From positions 2,108,001 to 2,172,000 of the forward strand of contig JAGMUV010000009.1 in the NCBI GenBank assembly GCA_020744425.1: DNA of 64,000 nucleotides, given 5' to 3'. Both the position numbers and the translations under genes were made by a program. Below, one piece after another: positions 56,137 to 64,000 of this stretch; position 1 is the first letter of the stretch; every line of letters starts with the position of its first letter. Below the pieces are notes generated by a model, which ran no database searches, was not told the origin of the DNA, and saw only the letters and a list, made by a program, of their open reading frames with translations. The DNA is from Dactylonectria macrodidyma (Eukaryota; Ascomycota; Sordariomycetes; Hypocreales; Nectriaceae).

Positions 56137-57172
56137 TTAGTAGAAGCTCTCGACCATGGTGTCTTTCATGCTGGTGTTGATGTTGCTGGGGCCCTGGCCC
56201 TCGCCGAGGCGGAAGACGCTCTCAATGACACTGAGCTCGGTGGCGGTGGTGTCGAGACCGGTGACGGCGAGCCAGTCATTGACGACCATGCCGGCGCCGA
56301 CGACGTTGGAACCGCGGTTGAGGGAGCCGGCGACGAGGGGAACCTGGAGTAGCGAGGAGAGCTCGTCCTGGTCCTGAATGGACGTCTTGGGGTGGACGAG
56401 GCCGCCCTGGTTGGAGAGGCTCATGTAAGAGCCCACGAGGACATTGTCGGCGACGGTCTGGCGGAAGACTTCGACGCCGAGGACGTCGGCGATGATCTCC
56501 TCCGTCTCACGCTCGAGATCCGGGTGCACGAGGGCAATGTGGTCGTTGGTGACGATGACGTTGCCGAGAGCGGACAGGCGCTCCTCGATACGCTGAATGC
56601 GGACCGCGTCGGGGAGTGAGTTTCGCAGGTGCTGCAGCTCCTGATCGCTGGTGGTCGTGGGGACGAGGAGGCCCTTGCGGTTACCAGCGGTCAGGCGGCC
56701 GATGATGCGAGTGCCGGCGATGGTGGTGCGGACGGTGGGGACGACGTCTTGGAGCTCAGCTTCGAAGACACTTGACGATGAGAGTTAGTCGAGTTGTTTT
56801 GGAAAAGAGGCATTGAAGCCGGTTATTGTGATGGTGCTAGATACTCGGAGCAAAACCTAACCTGTAGAAGTTCTCGCTGGCGCCGTGGGCAACGAGAGCG
56901 TATGAGTTAGTCAAGGTGGCAAAGACACCAATCCTGTAGAGCAGCGCATGTTAGCAAATCATTAATTCTTTGCGACGCCGTTGTCTCGAATCCATCTCGA
57001 TCTGAATCCAGCAAGGGGAAGATCAGGCAGCGTCTGTGTCGGCATCTGAATAGCGGGGGCGGGGTTCGCAACCTCACGAGACAATGAGGGGGAGGGGTGA
57101 GAGCTCTGGGTGAGAGTGCACTGGGGCAAAAACGTACTCGTTGGAGTTCTCAAACTGAGCGCGGACCGCCAT
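56137..57172 (-). CDS. TIF6: Eukaryotic translation initiation factor 6 (60S biogenesis factor)
   Basis: Three exons: 57172-57138, 56933-56862 and 56770-56137, with introns of 204 and 91 bp. The protein has 246 residues, close to the family length of 245. It reads [43 protein letters not shown], then the pentein repeats with [39 protein letters not shown] and [18 protein letters not shown]. It ends [16 protein letters not shown]. Family knowledge: Tif6 acts in the nucleolus in 60S maturation, and on free 60S particles blocks joining to 40S until removed by Efl1 and Sdo1. The 204-bp first intron is long for this window. The middle coding exon is only 72 nt. Confidence 0.96.
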
Positions 57173-58583
57173 GATTGCTGAAGTTGTAGTTGTCGTGACT
57201 ATAATTTTGGAAAAGTGGTACGAGCGAGAGATAGAAAGGCTCTCTTCGGTAACAGAGCCTAGAGTCTTGGTTATGGTTGATGTTGTAGGTGTGTTGGGAT
57301 GTCGCAATTGAAAGCGGGATGAATCAGGTAGGAGTTTTTTTTTTCCTGCCCCTCTTGCCGACCTTTATGTAATGAAGCTCCCTCTCCAGAAGATGATGGA
57401 CGGGCGCTGTAAGCCTTGCACCGCAGGGTGTCCTTCAGGGACCACTCCCACTGAAGCTTAGCTCGGACAGGCTAGAGTCCAGTGGGGGACGACGTCAGGA
57501 TAGCTAGTTGGCCCACCTATCGCCGCTGTAGTAGGGACTCAGTGGGACCTGTCTGCTGGTTTTGTGACTCAGCATCGCATTACATCGCATCGCCACCACC
57601 CGCACCAGCAATTATGACTCTTTCCAAGCACTCATTTCCCACGCTTCATGCCCGTGCAGGTGCCATTGGGGGTTGTTTCTAATCTGCCTCTCCCGTATGA
57701 CTCCTCTTTCTCTCTTTCCCTCTCTACCTAAGTATCCGTCTACCCCTGCTTCCCCATAGTTTCAGTTCCCATTGCGTATAGGCGTGCAAGGCTACAAGCT
57801 ACGACCTACTCTCGCAGTATTACCCGCTGTGGCTGTGGTGGGGCTGTCTGCCCTGACGAGTTCGACTCATTCTGAGTCGTTGACGGATCCGGTAATTGAA
57901 TTTGAACCACCACACATGATGCCATATTACTCGTTGTGTCATAACATGGCACATCTATTCGTACATACATGCCCCAAGCCAAGAGAGATGAAGTCCGGGA
58001 GTGGAGTATTCAATACTCCTTTCTTCATCTTCCATCAGTCCGTCGTCAATGAAGAGTAGGCAGTATACCATGGAGGTTTTTTAATGTCATAATCCTCATC
58101 ATTTTCCTACGTAGCAATTTCCTCTCACAATATCCCACATAGTTCCCGCGAGAACCAGGCAGTTCGCAGTTCAACTAGATACGGTCCAAATCGGATGTGT
58201 ATATGTAGAAACGACAAGCCTACTGAGGCTCATCCGGTCTCGTAGTTAGTCATCCCATCCAGTCGGTGAATAAAAGAAATTGTATATCCTTCGTCGTCAT
58301 CCATCATTTGCCCACTGTTCGTAATCACATTCATCCATCCATACATTCATCCACCCAGACTAGGCCATGTTGCCATGTCGAGGTTGGGACTCTGTGGGAA
58401 TCTCTCGTTCTCTTCTCCTCTTTCCACCGTCGCTCTTTCGTATGAACCTTTCCGTCGTCTCTTGTCTACGCCCGCCTGCAAATCCTCCGTTAGGAATCTC
58501 CCAACTCCAAAGACCATGACCTCCAGGCTGCATATCATTCCCTTCTCGTGCGCTTTCCTTTCAGTTCACTACAATCCCCCTCT
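57173..58583. other. Upstream region of TIF6 and 3' flank of the polyQ gene
   Basis: 1.4 kb between two minus-strand genes. A poly-T tract at 57337-57346 and A/T-rich 3' UTR-like sequence at 58070-58350 are present. No gene seen. Confidence 0.5.
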
Positions 58584-61091
58584 CTAAAGGGTCCAGACCG
58601 GTGCCTTCATCAATACCTGTCGTCCTCGTACCTCCAGCGCAAAGAACCCTGCGAATCGCACTCTGCTTGGGTCCTTGGGTAGCGCTGAAATTGATTCCAC
58701 GTCAGTATCCGCCCTTCCACTCGTCGTCGAAACGTCGCTTATCTCCTTCCCCATAGTGCCAGGCTTCATCACAGATTTAAACGTACCAGTCTTGCCCTTG
58801 TCATTCCGTCCATTCTTATCCTTGTCCGTTTCCTCATCTGAGTCCAAATCGTCATCATCCTTCTGAGCCTCCAGAACCGGCAATGGTGTCTTCTCCACCT
58901 CCATCAGATGCGGGTGCACAATATCCCCAGGCAGCGGGTACGTGATGGCAACGTCCCGACTCTCCAAAGGAAGGTTAGCGGCGATACCGACAGCAAGCTC
59001 CACAATCATGGAAGTGCTGCCCTCCACGCCCGCTGGCGGCGGGCTGTTAAGGAACTGATAGAGGCAGGCTGTGAGGTTGGTTGTCGCCTTGTTTGTAAAC
59101 AAGGTACGGCTGTCGGCGCTTCCTGGGGAGTTGACCTGTCGGTGAAGGCCCTCGAGTGTCGTCATGCGCCAGTTGACAACCTTGTTAGTGTGGGCGTTCA
59201 ACTCCTCCTGGCTGCTCATGGTGTATGCGTTGTGTCGAATGCCAAGCTCAATCTCCTTGAGATCTTGACTCATTTGAGGGTCCAGGCCGGGGTGGAAGCA
59301 TTTGTTGAACACCTCCTCCACCAACCATCGCGAGATGACAGCCCTTCCTACGGCCGTCATTTCCTGCTTGCCCGTCTTCAGAGCATCCGCACTGACGTAC
59401 TTGTCGAGCCACTGCGGCACGCAACGCCAGTCCTTGCGAATGTTGAACGACAGGTTGTTGATGGCACCGTTGAGTCGGTTGAAGCGAGTCGAGTACTCGC
59501 TGTCATCAAGCGCTGTTCGCGACTGCGACATGCGCTGGTTAGCCACGGCATTCTGGAGCTGCTCCACTTGGCCACTGAGGAGTTCAATCTGCGATTTTCC
59601 ATCGAAGTAGAGACGCTTCACGTTCTTATACTTGGTCACTGCCAACCAGTTAGTAAAAGGAATGTATACCTATCAAGACTCTGGCTTGGGTCAAGGGGGG
59701 ACATACGCAATTCCTTGAATGACTTGTCGCCCTCGGCGGCATCGCTAGGGACGGCGGAGGCGGGCTGGGGGCTATCGCGGCCCTGATCAATTGCCTGGCC
59801 TTCGAATTGAGGGGGTCGTTCGCCTCTATAGACGGGGGGTTGGCCGGGGGCCGACCCGGGGACGGGAGGCAAAGGGTTCATCGTGTTCAGAGGAACGTTG
59901 CTGTGGCGGTAGGCGGGAGGTGGGCCACCAGGTGCGTCACCTTGACTGCGGAGCGGTTTGTTTTCGGCTTCGGGGTTACGGCGAGATGACGGAGGGCCTC
60001 CGGGGGGTGGTGCCATGCCCGGTTGTTGAGGCTGTGGAGTGATCTGCTGTACAGGAGGTAGGCTCAGGGTAGAGCCGTCGTTCTGCACGTAAAGGGAGTG
60101 GTTGACGGCAGGAGATGTTTGTGCGGACTGCAGGTTGGCAGAACGTTGATCTGAGTCGGTAATGGGCGACTCATGCGAGAACTGGGAGACGGTCTCAGGA
60201 TTCGGTGGCTGAGAATTAGGACCAAGGTGAGCGTTTGCGAGCCTTGATTCCTGGTGGTAGCTGAGCTGCTGCTGTTGTTGTTGCGGCGGCGGGGGGTTGG
60301 AATACGCAAAAGCCTGCTGCGACGAGTTCTGCGGTGAGTGTTGTTGATCGTAAATTGCTGCGTCGATGTGAGGTTGCTGGTCCTGAGGGTGAACTTGGAC
60401 GTGGGGTTGCGGCGGCTGCGGCTGCTGCTGCTGGAGCTGCTGCTGCTGGGGCGGGGCTTGCTGGTGCTGACGGTAACCGGGGTCGTCGTATGGGGCCTGC
60501 TGCTGCTGCTGCTGCTGCTGCGGGTCTACGTCGGCGGAGCCAGAGATGTGGCGGATGGTGTTGTGTAGGGAGAGGCGGGAGTTCTGCGACGGGGAATGGG
60601 AGTTAGATTCGTGTGCAGAGTAGTTTTCATCAATGTCGCCGAGGCCTTGGAGGGAAGAGGGTTGAATGTGGTAAGGGGCCGCCTGAGCGTGGGCGTGAGC
60701 GCGGGCTGGTGGCTGCTGCCAATCGAGACCAGGGCTCTGGGGTTGGGGTTGGGTTTGGGCGGTTTGGGCTTGGAATGGGGTCTGGGCCTGGGTCTGGGCC
60801 GCAGCAGTGGCCGTGGCTGGTTGGGGTTGATTACGTGTGGGAGAGAAGGATTGGGATTGCGATTGCGATTGCGATTGGGATGGAGACTGAGGGTGTGACT
60901 GGGATTGGGACTGGGATTGAGGCTGAGAACGGGATGCGGAGGATGAGGGAGAGCGGCCGTGGGTGAGGTGCGAGAAGCTGGTCTTGAGGGAAGGCGGTGG
61001 GTTGCTCACTCTCTTGGACGGTCGGCGAGCGAGGCCACCGGTGTTATCGTAGGAGGGATTGTGACTGTGACCGATGTTGATACTGTGGTGC

Positions 61092-61139
<48 letters not shown>

Positions 61140-61997
61140 GGCTGCTGCTGTTGCTGTTGTTGTTGCTGCTGCTGCTGCTGGTCAGGGTGGGTGCCCTTGT
61201 GGCTGGACCCGAAGATGCCCTTAATCAATCTACTACGGGTCGACCGCTTTTCGGGGGCTTGCTGCTGGCTCGGCTGGGTCTGCTGCGGCTGAGACGAAAT
61301 GGGGCCGGGGCCGTGGCTGCGGCTGTAGCTTGCGGCACTGTTGAGATCGTCGACCGAGGAGGTGGCGATGCTGTAGGGCAGGTTGGGTTGCTGCGACGGG
61401 AGGTGTGTGCTGTAGCGAATGCTTTGGGAGCGGCCAAGTACAGTCTGATCGACAAACTCGTGACGGGACTGATGACCGTCGAATATGGGAGAAGATCCAA
61501 CGCCTTGATGGCCGGGATTCGGGCTCTGCTGTAGCGGAGGGGGGTTGTTGATGGCCGCCGTGGTGCTGCTGGCGGCTGACGGTGAGTTGTAGAGGCGCGG
61601 CGGGGGAGGGGCGGTACCAGCTGACGAGGGGGACGACGACAGTGGCGGGGGTTGCTGCTGGAGCTGCTGCTGCGATTGCTGCGACGGATGGTGCTGGTGA
61701 AGCAGACTCTGTTGCGAATGCTGCTGCGAATGTTGCGAGTGTTGCTGTTGAAGGTGGTGAGGAGGAGGCGGTGGTCGTGAATCAAACGACTCGCTGGAGC
61801 TGAAGGCGGTGTTGTGAGACGAAGACAAGGCTGAATGGGGGGTTGTTGCTGGGTGGGCATGGGCGTGCACGCTGGCGTTGGCGTTGGCGTTGTGGGCGGC
61901 TGAGTCGGTCTCGTCCAGCAGAACCTGGTTGTTTTGGCTGCTAAGCTGGCGCTGATGCTGCTGCTGATGCTGCTGCTGCTGCTGCTGCTGACGCTGT

Positions 61998-62029
<32 letters not shown>

Positions 62030-62140
62030 TTCAGTCGCTGTCGCGCCCGTCCTCCCAGCGCTTCCGCTCGACGACGACTGTGGCTCGAGGGCGTGCTGGG
62101 ACCGGTTGCTGTGCCTGCCGAGGCGACCGAAAGCGGCCAT
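58584..62140 (-). CDS. Large polyglutamine-rich fungal protein with conserved C-terminal helical domain, unknown function
   Basis: Two exons: 62140-59707 and 59638-58584; intron 59706-59639 (gtatgt...tggcag, 68 bp). The protein has 1162 residues. The first 800 residues are disordered, with long Gln tracts, SQ repeats and many Pro/His stretches. The splice join (SFKEL|LTKYKNVKRLYFDG) leads into a conserved helical region. That region has a coiled-coil start (KSQIELLSGQVEQLQNAV), then NNLSFNIRKDWRCVPQWLDKYV, GRAVISRWLVEEVFNKCFHPGL, and a Ser/Glu-rich end. I know this C-terminal arrangement as a widespread Pezizomycotina protein of unassigned function. The Gln tracts suggest phase separation or transcription-related assemblies; that is inference. 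Tract lengths may vary between strains. Confidence 0.85.
60421..60521 (-). repeat. CAG-type repeats encoding Gln tracts (central)
   Basis: Two clusters of CTG on the plus strand (60421-60450 and 60501-60521), read as CAG/Gln codons on the minus strand. Confidence 0.85.
61093..61181 (-). repeat. Long CAG/CAA repeat encoding two Gln tracts
   Basis: Nearly uninterrupted CTG/TTG triplets over about 90 bp encode Gln runs broken by one Pro. Confidence 0.9.
61949..62032 (-). repeat. CAG/CAA repeat encoding the N-terminal Gln tract
   Basis: CTG/TTG triplets with a few ATG/ACG interruptions (His and Arg codons) make the Q12-R-Q7-H-Q3-H pattern near residue 40-65. Confidence 0.9.
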
Positions 62141-64000
62141 CCTCGAACGACGGATTGGCGGCGATTGACGGAGAGGAGAGACCTAGGAAGCGCTCGGAGG
62201 GTTATGGGCTTCGTGGGGAACGGACGTGAGGGAGGAAGAGAGTGAAGAGAAAGTCTGAGTATCGGACGGCCGACGGCGAGCTGTTGGCGGAACTGGATGG
62301 ATGCGCCGGACACGAGGCCGGTCTGCTTGCTTGGCCTTCTCTAGGTCTCTTTCGGGCGTGTAACCCGCTGTTGGTCGTTGGCGCGTGCAGTGGCCTAGCC
62401 CTGAGATTCGGTGCAAGCAACCTTGAACCCGCTGGAAGTTCCTGAAGATGAGGCGTCTTCGCCCTGCACAAAGTAGTTGAGGACCCTGTAGTGGAGGGGC
62501 GTTGTACCTACGTACTGCGCTGACGTCGACACCTCCATGGCGGCACCCTGGGCTGGCGTGCCTGGCTCCATGTTGGCGGGCCTGGAGGGGACAACCTGCT
62601 CGGACCTGGCGCTCTACTAGCGGTGCCCGAACCCCCCCGAAGTACGAAGTACGAAGTACCTTACATAGAGGACTCGGACAGACATGCTCAGGTGTCCAAC
62701 TGCAGGTGGCAGGGGACTCGGGTATGGTGAGGCTTAGTTTGACTGCCGCTTTAGTCAACGTCCACCCACTGGACCGGCGAGCCGCGTTCTTGATATCCCG
62801 CATCTACCTAGGTACCTACCTACTGGTACGTAGGTTAAACAAAAAGATGTGATAAATTCCATTGGCAGACGACATCAATTACCGACTTGCCCTGTCTTTG
62901 GATTTCGCGTCTTTGTAGGCCCCGTACGCATCAAATTTCATCAATGCACCACGGAATACCAAATGTGACCAGAGCCAGGATGGTTGTGAATTGGTTCACG
63001 ACGACACCACAACGGGGTTCAGCAAGTGGGGGGAGCCAACTCTGACAGGGCATAAAGAGGCCGAAAATAACCACAAAAAGCGTTTCAACAAAATGATCAC
63101 CATTTCTCTGTTTGAGAAATGAGAAGAATGCCACCCCAAACAAGGTTTCCTATCTATTCCCCATGATCAGCCTCAGGTCGCTTCTAGATGGCATACGCTA
63201 GGCCAAGGGCCATTGCTTGGCAAGCCAAGGAAAACCTGGTTTCTGAGCAAAGTCTTCTTTGTTTATCATAGGCTTTCTTATATCACACCTGCAGATACGG
63301 CGCCTAGTGTTGGATATATATCCAACACGCATGTGCTGGCATCCAGGATTAGAAGAGCTCATGTTGATAATCTCATGTAGGCTGCGTAGCAGTTGCAACC
63401 ACACCTAAAAGCGGCGGGGCGCAGAGGGACGAGAGCTGCCCCTCCTTGGTTCGCCGCATATACTATCAGTCAGTGCGTTTTCACCAACTCCCCCACATCC
63501 GACACAGGTTGTGAAGGCTGTAAAGGTTGTGAGGTGGCCTGTAATTAGAACCAAGCCCTGGATACCCAGTAGGTTAGACCACTCATATTCCCCTTCACTT
63601 GAATCCGCCTAATATACAGCAACAAGGTGCAAGGCCAACATGACATTTCCCTGTTCGGCGAACATGCCTGGAACTGGGGTTCAGCGGGCACCACCAACTG
63701 GGGAAAGGGGCTGGCTAGGCGGGTCCCTGAGGCATCGTCTTAGCGTCAGCCCCTCCTGTAGACAGTAAACTGTACTTTGAGACGGCTGACAAGATTTCAA
63801 GCCAGCCGCGAGCGTGACTTTTTTTTTTCCTTCTCCCCCCTCATGTGAGGATAGTTCGTCCCCGTCCTCTTCAGGCGGCTGGCCACATCACAGTCAGCAC
63901 CTTCTCAGCTGCAGGCTAGACGTGGAGCAAAGATGGGGTGGCGGCGTTCTCGAACGGGGCTGTGTTCGAGCAGGGCTGCTCCTCCACCTCGAATTGGATC
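62141..64000. promoter_or_regulatory. Upstream region of the polyQ gene to window end
   Basis: No supported gene. The 206-codon minus-strand ORF directly upstream (62183-62803) has no domain and looks like 5' leader. The region holds a (TACGAAG)n run near 62641-62663, a TACCTAGGTACCTACC cluster at 62804-62835, a perfect 22-bp palindrome at 63307-63328, and a T-rich tract near 63820. Confidence 0.5.
63307..63328. repeat. Perfect 22-bp palindrome
   Basis: GTGTTGGATAT followed by its exact reverse complement ATATCCAACAC, with no spacer. Confidence 0.8.

Noticed and set aside
56981..57010. T-loop-like GATTCGAGAC on the minus strand as a tRNA hint
   Set aside because: No acceptor stem, D-loop or anticodon arm can be drawn around it; it lies inside the first intron of TIF6.
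58908..59786. 292-codon plus-strand ORF
   Set aside because: Antisense of the conserved C-terminal domain of the polyQ gene and its intron.
61225..62313. 362-codon minus-strand ORF rich in Ser/Arg
   Set aside because: Overlaps the polyQ gene in another frame; composition is the frame-shifted reading of CAG repeats (Ser/Ala runs).
62183..62803. 206-codon minus-strand ORF upstream of the polyQ gene
   Set aside because: Arg/Pro/Ser-rich, no domain, lies in the expected leader.

Overview
The window is nuclear DNA from a filamentous ascomycete (Pezizomycotina). I infer Sordariomycetes, possibly Hypocreales, from the protein style; I cannot fix the species. The evidence is short spliceosomal introns (about 46-220 bp, GT-AG with CTAAC/CTGAC-like branch points), ATG starts in Kozak-like contexts, gene spacing of 0.5-4 kb, polyQ-rich proteins, and single-copy eukaryotic housekeeping genes. 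No bacterial, viral or intact transposon genes were seen, and I could not find a tRNA or 5S rRNA gene by eye.

Layout. 0.5-10 kb: four-RRM RNA-binding protein (MRN1/Nrd1 type, +), histidine acid phosphatase (-), LCAT-like alpha/beta hydrolase (+). 10-19 kb: 2EXR-domain protein (-), a long gene-poor stretch, a four-pass membrane protein (+), and an MIF/tautomerase-like protein (+) with a likely GC-AG intron. 21-31 kb: Rag GTPase GTR2 (+), seven-exon APC4 (-), delta-COP (-), and an acidic disordered orphan protein (+). 32-45 kb: two-domain GFA protein (-), NIPA-type Mg transporter (+, seven exons), ribosomal protein uS3 (-), myotubularin phosphatase YMR1 (+), followed in frame by an unexplained 190-codon open extension with four 54-bp repeats, then the PheRS beta subunit (-). 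49-62 kb: PP2A scaffold subunit TPD3 (+, eight exons), eEF1A lysine methyltransferase EFM4 (-), a decayed gene region, TIF6/eIF6 (-), and a 1162-residue polyQ protein (-).

Exon structures were built by hand, by joining open frames at splice sites so that phase was kept and the joined protein matched what I know of the family. There is no operon logic. The genes serve translation (uS3, TIF6, FRS1, EFM4), TORC1 signalling (GTR2), the cell cycle (APC4), vesicle traffic (delta-COP, YMR1), phosphatase signalling (TPD3) and RNA control (MRN1). Several have a very short first coding exon (3 nt in delta-COP, 14 nt in the NIPA gene, 15 nt in YMR1).

The most unusual things are the in-frame repeat ORF directly behind the YMR1 stop codon, the MIF-like gene with its probable GC-AG intron, a 220-bp element with 23-bp inverted termini at 48.4-48.6 kb, a decayed gene at 54.7-55.3 kb, and TAGGTACCTA-type motifs that I found only between genes.
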